Source of the DNA: Przewalskia tangutica
Taxonomy: Eukaryota; Streptophyta; Magnoliopsida; Solanales; Solanaceae
Assembly: GCA_029844215.1 (NCBI GenBank)
Contig: CM056724.1
Location: 89,547,093-89,611,092 of the forward strand
Length of the DNA: 64,000 nt
Reading direction: 5' to 3'
The notes under the pieces are model-generated. The model was not told the origin of the DNA, did no database searches, and was given only the letters and a program-made list of their open reading frames with translations. A program made the translations under genes and the position numbers. Below are positions 1 to 10,682 of this stretch, one piece after another. The stretch's first letter is position 1, and each line of letters begins with the position of its first letter.

Positions 1-1351
1 AGTGTATTGCTACTTGTCGTATGGGTTAGTCGTCACAAGGTATGTGAACTTCTTCCTTCTATCGACATGATTATTCTTGAAGTATACTTGCCTTGTTATT
101 TGGAGTTACGTGACTTGTTTTCTAGAAGTATATTTGCCTTGTCATTAGAAAGTATTCATGTTATTGATTCTATGCTAAAGGCATGTCCAAATATAATCCT
201 AAGTCTTTACCAAGTCTTATGGGAGATGTTGGTAAGAGTTGTAAGAAGTCATGAGACTAGATTTCTTTAAGGATTATGAGACGTTATTTAAAGTTATGAG
301 ACTTAATTTTCAAGGTTATGAGACTTGTTTTAATTAAAAAATTGTGAGACTTTATTTTCAAGTTATGTGTTGAAAGTCGTGTGACTTGATTATATAAAGT
401 ATAAGTGAATTGATTTTGAAGTACATGATACTTGGTTTTGAAAGTATAAAATACTTGAAATTGAAAGTTAAGAGACTTGATTTATTTTGAAAGTTATAAT
501 ACCTGAACTGAAAAGTACAAGCTTACTTGATTTTAAAAGATAGGAGTAACGTCATTGGAAAAGAATGAGTTACTTGATTTAAAAGAATAATTTCCTTAAA
601 TGTTGAAAGAAGAAGTTACTTGATTTTAAAGAAGATAAGTAACTTGATTTAAAGGTATAAGTTACTTGATTGATTTAAAGAGAATAAATGATTTGGTTTG
701 GAAAGAGTAAGTGACTTGATTTAAAGAGAAGTTACTTGATTTCAAAATCTTGAATTGAATTTCTAAAGGTGTACGAACTTGATTTGAAAAGTATAGATTA
801 ATTGATGTGAAAAATATAGATTACTTGATTTGAAAAAGTATGGATTACTTGATTTAAAGAGAATAAATGACTTGAGATTGAAAGAAGAAGTTCTTGGTTT
901 TAAAGGTATAAGTTACTTAAGTTTAAAGGCATAAGTAACTTGATTTTAATAGTAAAAGTACTTTTGGGTTCAACCCCCCCCTAATATTGCATAATGATTC
1001 TTTTTATAAGAATAGATGTACATAGTACTTTTGGGTTTAATCCCCTAACATTACATGACTTGAGTCTTCTTGTAAAGAAGTGAATGTACGTAGTACTTTG
1101 GGTTCAACTCCCTTACATGACATGATAATGCCTTGGTTGTATTAAAAGGAAATATGTGTAGTGCTTTAGTTTTTTAAAATAAAAGTTGTTATAACGGCTT
1201 TATGGGAAGTTTGTTATAACAATTTTGTGGAAAGTCAAGAGATGGTTTAAAATGTTATAAGGAAATCATGTGAGAATGTCCATGATTAAATCCTTAATAT
1301 AATACATGAAACGAAAGTGCCTTGAGTTTATAAAGTAAATGTACGGCGGAC
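1..1351 (+). repeat. LTR A, left part (Ty3/gypsy-type LTR)
   Basis: Left part of a plus-oriented long terminal repeat whose start lies outside the window. It resembles LTR B (near 44540-44780) and the element 5 LTRs (near 56270-56490): all share the run about a dinucleotide-poor 'tacttgtcg' segment followed by 'ggtatgtgaac' and 'cttatgggaga'. Element 1 interrupts it after 1351, and the LTR resumes at 10683. Bases 1347-1351 (cggac) are the left copy of element 1's target duplication. Short open frames here have no recognisable protein content. Confidence 0.7.
290..970 (+). repeat. Degenerate short repeats with core ACTTGATTT
   Basis: About 680 bases are built from many diverged copies of a 20-25 base unit with the core ACTTGATTT followed by an A-rich run. 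Shorter stretches of the same motif occur in LTR B (about 45060-45370) and in element 5's LTRs (about 56500-56660). It is an LTR-internal expansion, not a gene. Confidence 0.65.
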
Positions 1352-2029
1352 TGTCACGACCCGAAACTGGGCCCGTGACTGGTGCCTTACCCCGGGCACC
1401 CTAGTGACACAACATCAGAGTAATCAGCGGAACATAAAACAACAACATGAGATAACAGAAATATAAAACAAAAATCTGTGAAAACTTGCCTGTCGGCATA
1501 TATATAACCATCAACTCTTTTACAAATGAACAGCTTAATCCTTTTTACCAACCCTGCCAACAACAAGATTACTGCACCTCTAAGAATGATACGACACAAT
1601 GGCGGGGCGGGGCCCCGCCAAACCCCGAATGTAAACACTTACTACGACGGGGACTATACGGCTGATAAGCCTCGAGAAACGGAGCTTCCCAACGCCGAAC
1701 TGTGACCGAGAGCTAGGATCAACGATCGATGTACCTTACTGCGGCATGAACGCGGCCCCGGCGAGGTCGATAACATGTACCAAGTATGTGAAATCGAAGT
1801 AATATCAGAATCAAATCATAGTAGTCATATAAAGCAGAGACATGTATGATAACCAAACTACGATCACAACAAATAAGCGAATATGTCAAGTCGTGGACTC
1901 ACGCCTCAAAGTCATCACAATAAGACCGTGACGGTAAGTATGAAGGCATAGCCGACTACTAAGACCCCAAAGTACCACAAATGCCATAAAGCGTATCACG
2001 AGGTCTCTAGACCGCACCACTCGATCGGC

Positions 2030-2370
2030 GGCCATCGCCCGCGGTATCAATGTCGCGCTATTCACGAACTCTCGCAGCCCGCATAGGTCACACACGGACC
2101 GCATAAGGTATTCCTCGAATCTCGGTCCTAGACCACCCGAGGTATACCCCGCATCGGCGGCAGCCTAACCACCGATCCGCCCCGACTTCCGCGGCCGCAT
2201 AGCCCTCGAGGACCGCGATAGTCCCTCGGAGACCGCGATAGGAATTCCCGCATCGGGCTAAACACGGAATGATCGGTCGATCACGAGCATACCGCGACTC
2301 GCGATAGTCTCAAGGACCGTGATAGCCGTAGAGACCCGCATCGCGGTGGCAAGCCCTGTGATACACGATC
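2030..2370 (-). repeat. CpG-rich degenerate sub-repeats in LTR
   Basis: A CpG-dense block made of repeated fragments around CCGCATA and GAGGTATTCC. Counterparts lie at about 7735-8060 (partner LTR), 20100-20380, 25850-26140, 48500-48790, 54570-54850 and, in LTR C, 46200-46370. This is where the two LTRs of each element differ most. Confidence 0.6.
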
Positions 2371-4204
2371 GAGGGTAGGTGATATAATAACGATCTGATG
2401 GACTTACCTTTTAACAATGTAAGCACAGCAAGAATGACCCCCTTACATAACAATCACAAGATACTAACACAAGTAGCATCCTAACATGTTTACTTATCAT
2501 ATCAACAAGAAAGTATTACAAGGCTATCACAAACCAATACAATCAAGTTATTCACCCAAGGTACTTTCTACTAACAAGTTCGGGTATCTATCCCCAAAGT
2601 ACTTCACACATTAAAATCTAAAAAAAAGATCTGTTTCTTTCACATAAGTCACGCAATACCCGTAGTATAAAATAGAGTGACTGTCCTTTTAAGAAAACCA
2701 AAACTCTCACCTTTGTAAAATCAAGTAACAACATTATTTTCCAAACGTCCAAGTTTGCCTAATTTCAAATGTTCACGTTTCTTATTTTAGAAAGGGTTCG
2801 TAGTTCATAGCTTTATTCATTTAAGAATATAATTCTCTTTTAAACAATCGGAGAAACATAAGCCTTATATGTGAGTAGGATATTCTTGTTTATAACAATC
2901 TTATTACAGCAGCCATGATCTAGGAAATATCATTTTGTCTCATCTTAGCTTCTATGCAGATGGAAGTTTCTACTGGTTTTAATAATACTTAATTATTCAA
3001 AACATTTCCTTTTATTAACGCTGCAGTGGTTTGTCGATATACATCCTGATTTCCAAAATCAGTAAAACGTTCTTAAGCCGTTATACCTAACTTCCCATAA
3101 AGCTAGTATAACTCTTAAGTTCTCAAAAACCAAGTATTACTTCTCTTTCAAAACGATTTCAGAAATCTTTTGAAATACTTCAAGTTCTTTATAATCACAC
3201 ATCAAGCCAGTTATAAACAAATCGTTTACCTTTTAAAAACCACAAAGTGTTTTCTTATCTACATAAAGCTGTTATAACCAACTTCCCATAAAGCCGTTAT
3301 AACACTTTATGTTTTAAACCCATCGAATACATTTAGCACATGTACGTCTACCGTACTACATAGTTCAAACATATCATGCTAGAAGAGATAGGAAGAGGTT
3401 CACATACCTCGCGACGATTATCGACTAATAGCAAAATGCTCCGAGTACCTCAAGCCGTCGGCTACTCCTTAAGCCAAGTAGAACGCGCCACACGTAGTAC
3501 TTCAACCTATAAGGCCACAAGGCGCTTATTAACATCTAGATCTTATCGTAGAACATTCTACCGAAAATTCGACAGCACCTCCCCCCCCCGCAACAGCGTA
3601 AATCTCCTCCTCTATCGGGGCCGGCTATCAAGCCAACCAGGGGGGGGTTATACATCTAACCCGAACGGGTACAATTCTACTCCACAGTACTACTACACAA
3701 GTTCATCAGAATACATCCTATGTAAAAACAGATTCGATTCTTGAGCTTAAGTCCAAGGACATTGCCACAAGCTATGTTCAGTTATATATATATAGTATAC
3801 TTCAACTATATAATCTAACGACATGTAATATCCAATTACAAAAGGGGGACAAGATATTTACCTCGCTAAGCCCATAATTATCCAAGTATAAAGTCGATCC
3901 TGGGCAATCGTTTAGCTCCAACTCCGAGCGCTCCAACCCGCTCTAAACCACCCTTAGAAGTTCTAACCAACTTCTTCACAATACTCCAACTGACTATGGA
4001 GATTTTCCTGTGGTTTCGGTTTTGGATCGACGGGAAGTATAATAGTATTTCTGGGCTTTTCGTATAGGTATAACCTTAGAATACAACAAGGTATACGGCT
4101 AAGGTAATTTGGACATTATAACAATACTAGGAGAGTATTTCTATACCACAACAAGGGTATTATACTTAAAACAACCTAGGCAGTGGTACCCCACGGCTAG
4201 CAAC

Positions 4205-4290
4205 TCTAGGAGGGGGGGGTGTCTACCCCTCGGCCTACCCCACTAGGGGGGGGGACTCTCGGCCAAGGGGGGAGAGAGGGGCTCTCGGCC
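4205..4290 (+). other. G-tract cluster, possible G-quadruplex
   Basis: The plus strand carries at least four runs of four or more G within 80 bases. It lies about 75-160 bases downstream (in the element's direction) of the LTR TATA box, so the G-rich strand is the template strand. Similar but differently sized clusters occur in the other LTRs of the family. Confidence 0.5.
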
Positions 4291-4365
4291 AAGACACTAC
4301 ACTAAGGGGGAAAGAAGAAGCTTTCAAGACTTAGGCAATTTTGTGAATGAATTAGTCTTGAGGGG

Positions 4366-4375
4366 TATTTATAGG
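4366..4375 (-). promoter_or_regulatory. TATA box of element 1 3' LTR
   Basis: Read on the minus strand this is CCTATAAATA, a canonical plant TATA box. It is conserved in position and sequence in the partner LTR and in elements 2 and 4. Transcription would run towards lower coordinates. Confidence 0.65.
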
Positions 4376-5032
4376 TCAAGTGAAAGCCAACCAATGGCCA
4401 AGATTACACCAAGTGTTAGGCAAGTGTAGGGCCAAGATTCACCCATGTGTACCTAGCCAACTTGCACACAAAATATCTACCAAAAATATCTCCCACTTGC
4501 CTTCCCAAATCGCCCACCTTGCCCACCAATGAGGTGCCAAGTGTCGCCTCTCGTTGGTCCAAAATGTTCCGTCTCTCGGAAAAATCCGCAAAAAATAAGA
4601 AAAGACATAGCGGAATTTTCCCTCGCAAGTTATGTAAAACGTTTAGTCGAAAAATGACTCTGTCCAGACTGTGCCCAAATGACATTCGGCTAAGCCACAG
4701 GGGGTGACACGTGTCACCTCCTAATGGCCCAAAATAAAACATCTTAAAAATATCCACAATGGCCAAAATCTAGAAAACAAAGTGGGCCCCCAAAACCGAA
4801 AATTTCACCCGTGGCCCCCACGTGACCATTTCGAAAATAAAATTCCATAATTCTCTAATATTCCAGAAGTCAGAATACCAAACTGGGAATCCAATTCCCA
4901 TTAACGAACCTTTTTCCTTCACAAAACCGGAAACTTTTCCGTGGAAAATCGCCTCTTTCTTCCTTTCCAATCTTTACGCCGTATTCTCGCACGCACGCCC
5001 TCGCATACATACCACGAACTACGGGTATAACA

Positions 5033-5062
5033 TTCTTCCTTAGAAACATTCGTCCGAATGTT
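5033..5062 (-). promoter_or_regulatory. Polypurine tract and adjacent hairpin of element 1
   Basis: On the minus strand a purine-rich tract (AAGGAAGAA) ends directly at the LTR. Just before it is an inverted repeat, 5045-5062, in which ACATTCG pairs with CGAATGT. The purine tract primes plus-strand DNA synthesis in LTR retrotransposons. The hairpin is conserved in elements 2, 4 and 5. Confidence 0.65.
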
Positions 5063-6401
5063 CCTTCTAAGTCTCAAAACAAGCGTGTGCGATATAGTCT
5101 TCACTACTATACTTACGAGAACAATCACGCCATACCGCCCGAAACAATCAAGCAAAAAAATGCTTACCTCTAAGTCCACGAGGAAACACCTCTAACATCA
5201 CCAAAATGATACCACTTTTGTCACTTTGCACGAGGCATTAACCTTCTCAGCGACCCAACAAATGGTGCCGGCCGCACGCGATCACCGAAGTCCGCGACAC
5301 TCGAACTCTTACCACATTTACGTCATCGCTTCAAGATCCAAAACTCGGGTTACTATCTCTAACGTGGTCATTATTATCGGGAACACTCTGGATGGATCTT
5401 CGATACTTTCCGAACATAACAATACGAAGACCGGACGTCGCCTCCTAAGTCGGACGGCAGATGCTAACTTATAGGCAACCCGCCTATTCTCATATGAACT
5501 CAAAAGGGCCCAAAGTAACTCGATAAGTTCCTGTTTCCCAAAACTCGTCACACCCTAACCACCGTCTGCTGGAACAAGCTGAACCAACTATCTCGAACCT
5601 TGCCAACATCGAACCAATCGGCCGGCAACTTGCATTTCGCTTACAAGGCGTCACAAGACGACATCAGAACACCGAAATGGTAGCTTAAACACTTCAACCG
5701 AGACAACGATCTCACGGCTACCACGAAATCAAAACACCGCCCGAGGGCGAACGCGATTCGAGACTCACTGAGTTCCTAACCCCGCTCGTAAAATTTTTAG
5801 GAAATGAAAATAGCTACAACTGGGCTTCATCTCGCCATAAGGTGAAGGTAGGCACCCTGCAGCCTTACAACCTTTCGGATAACATCAACACCGCCAGGGA
5901 ACGACCGACAAGAACACGATAGTCGCCCCATCGGCCCGACCATCGGTCGAACGCATCCACGAACTTCGTCTGTTGGTTAACTAAATTTGGGCCTAACACC
6001 CTCATGACCATCACAAGGTGGACCGCCACAACCGACCCACCACCAAACCTACCGCGGGTTGACCAAGACGTAGCCTCAACCCGACCGGCAAGGCGCAAAA
6101 CACTAGCTTCCGAGGAAAACTCTCACTAATCACGTTTAAAACCTAGCGGTCTTACGAGCTCAACTACCTCTCTCATATTACGCTACTCGTGGACTTATCC
6201 CAAAAACATAGCTCACGTGCACAATGCACTCCTATAAGGGTCAAACAGCAACATACGTCTCTTACTCGAGATGGCCTTACCTCTAAGGTCTCTACGTATA
6301 AAGCTCTAAGGCTCACACTTTCTCTATCCTCCAAAATCTTACTCGGTTAACCCACCATGATTTCTAATCACAACTAACACACTGCTATCAGAACATAGCA
6401 C
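5063..6401 (-). other. Element 1 internal region without recognisable coding
   Basis: Internal sequence between the polypurine tract and the gag remnant. Open frames are short and show none of the retroelement motifs (no aspartic protease D-S/T-G, no YxDD, no integrase HHCC). Parallel stretches occur in element 2 (22859-24133) and element 4 (51205-52940). Confidence 0.6.
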
Positions 6402-6880
6402 TTAAGGTATACTCACCTTGAAAGTTACCAAGGACGACTGCCGCCCGCCCTCTTCGCCCTCGTTAACCCGTCGATCTACGTTTCTCGGCTGCGCATAAGC
6501 CCGCATACGTGCCATGCTCAAGCCTAACTGAAGGATTACTCTTGCACAACCTTCTCTTAGGTAGTCATCAAGACTTGCGATACATCGGTATACTCTCTGG
6601 TAGCCAAATCCATAGCTAGTAACAAGGTTGTCTCTTTGCAATCTATATTCACTGTTCCCGGTCGTGGAACTGAAGGTTCAAAAGTCATGGACGCAGTAGG
6701 AACTGCCGTCACTGTGCTAAACTCTGCTGGGGCTAGTGACGTCGCAGAAATCCCCGAATGAAGCACTACCCTAGGTAATGATTTGGCCTGTGCCCTCGCC
6801 ACCCTCTGAACTCTACTCGCAGCTCCGGCCGCTTCGCCTCCCGGGCGGGTTGCCACGCGGAGGCATAACTATAAGGGAAT
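6402..6880 (-). pseudogene. gag remnant of element 1
   Basis: Two overlapping open frames on the minus strand. The first (6557-6856, 99 residues) starts with an Ala/Arg-rich leader containing ASRVQRVARAQAKSLPR. The second (6402-6641) contains VYRCIASLDDYLREGCARV followed by MARMRAYAQPRN. That segment matches the gypsy gag pattern of 'F/CIxGLDDYL...MDISRxQxYAQ', seen more clearly in element 4. Gag would form the virus-like particle around the element RNA. The leader joins the late gag segment almost directly, so the central capsid part seems to be missing, and a frameshift separates the two pieces. No zinc knuckle is clear. Assignment rests on similarity to element 4. Confidence 0.6.
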
Positions 6881-7051
6881 GAATTTCGTCAGAGGGTCCA
6901 ACTTACAACACAGCTCTAACGCAAGATCTCAGAGTGAGAAGAATAGAAACCAATCCTAAATATCCTATAGCCTCACGATTATTGGTGGTGCACAACATAC
7001 CGATAATCAAGACTTCATCGATACGGTCGTAGACACTTTCCGAGGATTAAT

Positions 7052-7064
7052 CGCTTTGATACCA
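7052..7064 (-). promoter_or_regulatory. Primer-binding site of element 1
   Basis: On the minus strand TGGTATCAAAGCG follows the LTR end after four bases. It matches the 3' end of plant initiator methionine tRNA (TGGTATCAGAGC) with one change. Confidence 0.8.
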
Positions 7065-7068
7065 CTTT

Positions 7069-10000
7069 TGTCACGACCAAATCGGGCGTGGATCGTGCCT
7101 TACCGGGCACCCTAGTGACACAACATCAGTAATCGGAACATAAAACAACAAATGAGATAACAGAAATATAAAACAAAAATGCAGAAAACTTGCATCGGCA
7201 TATATATAACCATCAACTCTTTTACAAATGAGCAATTAATCCTTTTTACCAACCCCGCTTACAACAGCATTATGCACTTAAGAATGATCGACACAATGGC
7301 GGACAGGCCCCGCCAAACCACGAATGTAAACACTTACTACGACAGGACTATACCACCGATAAGCCTTCGAGAAACGGAGCTTCCCAAACGCCGAATCGTG
7401 ACCGAGAGCTAGGATCAACGATCGATGTACCTTTACTGCGGCATGAACGCACTTCGGCGAGGTCGCATAACATGTACCAAGTATGTGAAATCGTAAAGTA
7501 ATATCAGAATGGCGAAATCATAGTAGTCTATATAAAGCGGAGACATGTATGATAACCAAACTACGCTCACAACAAATAAGCGAATATGTCAAGTCGTGAC
7601 TCACGCCTCAAAGTCATCACAATAAGACCGTGACGGTAAGTATGAAGGCATAGCCGACTACTAAGACCCCAAGTACCACAAATGCCATAAAGCGTATCAC
7701 GAGGTCTCTGCACCGCACCACTCGATCGGCGCCATCGCCCGCAGATCAATGTCGGCGTCTATTCCTCGAACTCTCGCGACTCGCATAGGTCACACATGCA
7801 CCCGCATAAGGTATTCCTCGAACTCGGTCCTAGACCACCCGAGGTATACCGCGCATCGGCGGCTAACCTCCGGTATCCGTCCCGACTTCGCACCCGCATA
7901 GCCTCGAGGACCGCATAGTCCCTCGAGAGACCGCATAGGGAATTCCCCGCATCGGCTAAACACCGGAATGATCGATCGATCACGAGCATACCGCAGCTCG
8001 CGATAGTCTCAAGGACCGCATAGCCGTAGAGACCCGCGTCAAGGTGGCAAGCCCTCGGTATACACGATCGAGGGTAGGTGATATAATAACAAGATAATGG
8101 ACTTACCTTTTAACAATGTAAGCACGGCAAGAATGACACTTACATAACAATCACAAGATACTAACACAAGTAGCATCCTAACATGTTTACTTATCATATC
8201 AACAAGAAAGTATTACAAGGCTATCACAAACCAATACAATCAAGTTATTCACCCAAGGTACTTTCTACTAACAAGTTCGGGTATCTATCCCCAAAGTACT
8301 TCACACATTAAAATCTAAAAAAAAGATCTGTTTCTTTCACATAAGTCACGCAATACCCGTAGTATAAAATAGAGTGACTGTCCTTTTAAGAAAACCAAAA
8401 CTCTCACCTTTGTAAAATCAAGTAACAACATTATTTTCCAAACGTCCAAGTTTGCCTAATTTCAAATGTTCACGTTTCTTATTTTAGAAAGGGTTCGTAG
8501 TTCATAGCTTTATTCATTTAAGAATATAATTCTCTTTTAAACAATCGGAGAAACATAAGCCTTATATGTGAGTAGGATATTCTTGTTTATAACAATCTTA
8601 TTACAGCAGCCATGATCTAGGAAATATCATTTTGTCTCATCTTAGCTTATGCGGATGGAAGTTTCTCTCGGTTTTAATAATACTTAATTATTCAAAACAT
8701 TTCCTTTTATTAACGCTGCAGTGGTTTGTCGATATACATCCTGATTTCCAAAATCAGTAAAACGTTCTTAAGCCGTTATACCTAACTTCCCATAAAGCTA
8801 GTATGACTCTTAAGTTCTCAAAAACCAAGTATTACTTCTCTTTCAAAACGATTTGAAATCTTTTGAAATACTTCAAGTTCTTTATAATCACACATCAAGC
8901 GATTATAAACAAATCGTTTACCTTTTAAAACCACAAAGTGTTTTCTTATCTACATAAAGTCGTTATAACCAACTTCCCATAAAGCCGTTATAACACTTTA
9001 TGTTTTAAACCCATCGAATACATTTAGCACACGACGTCACCGTACTACATAGTTCAAACATATCATGCTAGAAGAGATAGGAAGAGGTTCACATACCTCG
9101 CGACGATTATCGACTAATAGCAAAATGCCCGAGTACCTCGCCGTGGCTACTCCTGCCGCCAAGTAACGCGCCACACGTAGTACTTCAACCTATAAGGCCA
9201 CAGCGCTTTATTAACATCTAGATCTTATCGTAGAACATTCTAGAAATTGACAAAGACCTCCCCGCAACGGCAGAAATCTCCTCCTTCATCTGGCCGCTTA
9301 TCAAGCCAACCAGTGGGGTTATACATCTAACCCGAACGGGTACAATTCTACTCCACGATTACACACACTGTCTAATACATGTCTATGTAAAACTTGATTC
9401 GATTCTTGAGCTTAAGTCGAGACATTGCCACAAGCTATGTTGATTATATATATATAGTATACTTCAACTATATAATCTAACGACATGTAATATCCAATTA
9501 CAAAAGGGACAAGATATTTACCTCGCTAAGCCCATAATTATCCAAGTATAAAGTCGATCTGGGCAATCGTTTAGCTCCAACTCCGAGCGCCCAACCCGCT
9601 CTAAACCACCCTTAGAAGTTCTAACCAACTTCTTCACAATACTCCAACTGACTATGGAGATTTTCCTAGGGTTTGGTTTTGTGGTGGGAAGTATAATAGT
9701 ATTTACGGCTTTTCAGATAGGTATAACCTTAGAATACAACAAGGTATACGGCTAAGGTAATTTGGACATTATAACAATACTAGGAGAGTATTTCTATACC
9801 ACAACAAGGGTATTATACGAAACAACCTAGCAGTGGGTACCCCACTGGCTAAGAACTACAGGAGGGTGTCTACCCTCGGCCTACCCCACTGTGGGGACTC
9901 GCCAGGGGAGAGAGGGGCTCGCCAAGACACTACACTGGGGAAAGAAGAAGCTTTCAAGACTTAGGCAATTTTGTGAATGAATTAGTCTTGAGTGGGTATT

Positions 10001-10682
10001 TATAGGTCAAGTGAAAGCCAACCAATGGCCAAGATTACACCAAGTGTTAGGCAAGTGTAGGGCCAAGATTCACCCATGTGTACCTAGCCAACTTGCACAC
10101 AAAATATCTACCAAAATATCTCCCACTTGCCTTCCCAAATCGCCCGCGCTTTGATGAGAGGGTGCCAAGTGTCGCCCTCTCGTTGGTCCAAAATGTTCCG
10201 TCTCTCGGAAAAATCCGCAAAAATAAGAAAAGACATAGCCGGAATTTTCCCCTCGCAAGTTATGTAAAACGTTTCGTCGAAAAACGACTCTAATCGGCAC
10301 TTGTGCCCAAATGACATTCGGCCAAGCCACCTAGGGGGGGGGGTGACACGTGTCACCCTCCTAATGGCCCAAAATAAAACATCTTCCGAAAATATCCACA
10401 ATGGCCAAAATCTCGAAAACAAAGTGGGCCCCACAAAACCGTAAATTTCACCCGTGGGCCCCACGTGACCATTTCCGAAAATAAAATTCCATAATTCTCT
10501 AATATTCCAGGAAGTCCGAATACCAAATCTGGGAATCCAATTCCCATTAACGAACCTTTTTCCTTCACAAAAACCGGAAACTTTTCCGTGGAAAAATCGC
10601 CTCTTTCTTCCTTTCCAATCTTTCTGTCGTATTCTCGTACGTACGTCCTCGCATACATACCCTGGAACTACGGGGTATAACA
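7069..10682 (-). repeat. Element 1, 5' LTR
   Basis: An LTR of 3614 bases that pairs with 1352-5032. It has a TATA box at 9998-10007 (minus strand) and the CpG-rich block at about 7735-8060. A 191-residue open frame (10108-10683, minus) starts at the LTR edge. Equivalents in other copies are shorter or shifted, so I do not call it a gene. Confidence 0.88.
9998..10007 (-). promoter_or_regulatory. TATA box of element 1 5' LTR
   Basis: Minus-strand CCTATAAATA, in the same place as in the partner LTR. As the 5' LTR promoter it would drive the genomic transcript of element 1. Confidence 0.65.

Larger units (their letters stand above)
1352..5032 (-). repeat. Element 1, 3' LTR
   Basis: An LTR of 3681 bases, minus orientation, paired with 7069-10682. 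The AT-rich middle (about 2400-3350) is almost identical to its partner. The GC-rich parts (about 1370-1800, 2030-2380 and 4190-4290) differ by many small insertions, deletions and substitutions. Open frames in it such as 3376-3744 and 4416-4970 are not supported as genes, because the partner copy breaks them. Confidence 0.88.
1352..10682 (-). mobile_element. Element 1: complete non-autonomous LTR retrotransposon (LARD-like, gypsy-type)
   Basis: A 9.3-kb element on the minus strand. It consists of LTR 1352-5032, internal region 5033-7068 and LTR 7069-10682. On the plus strand both LTRs start TGTCACGAC and end in GTATAACA, so the element reads TGTTATACC...GTCGTGACA. The flanking five bases are cggac on both sides (1347-1351 and 10683-10687), a perfect target duplication. 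The internal part has a tRNA-iMet-type primer site, a polypurine tract and gag remnants. No protease, reverse transcriptase, RNase H or integrase motif was seen in any frame. It must have moved with proteins supplied in trans. It is inserted into LTR A. Confidence 0.88.

Noticed and set aside
3376..3744. 122-residue plus-strand open frame
   Set aside because: It is in the element 1 LTR, antisense to the element. The partner LTR (about 9070-9430) breaks it by indels and it has no protein motif.
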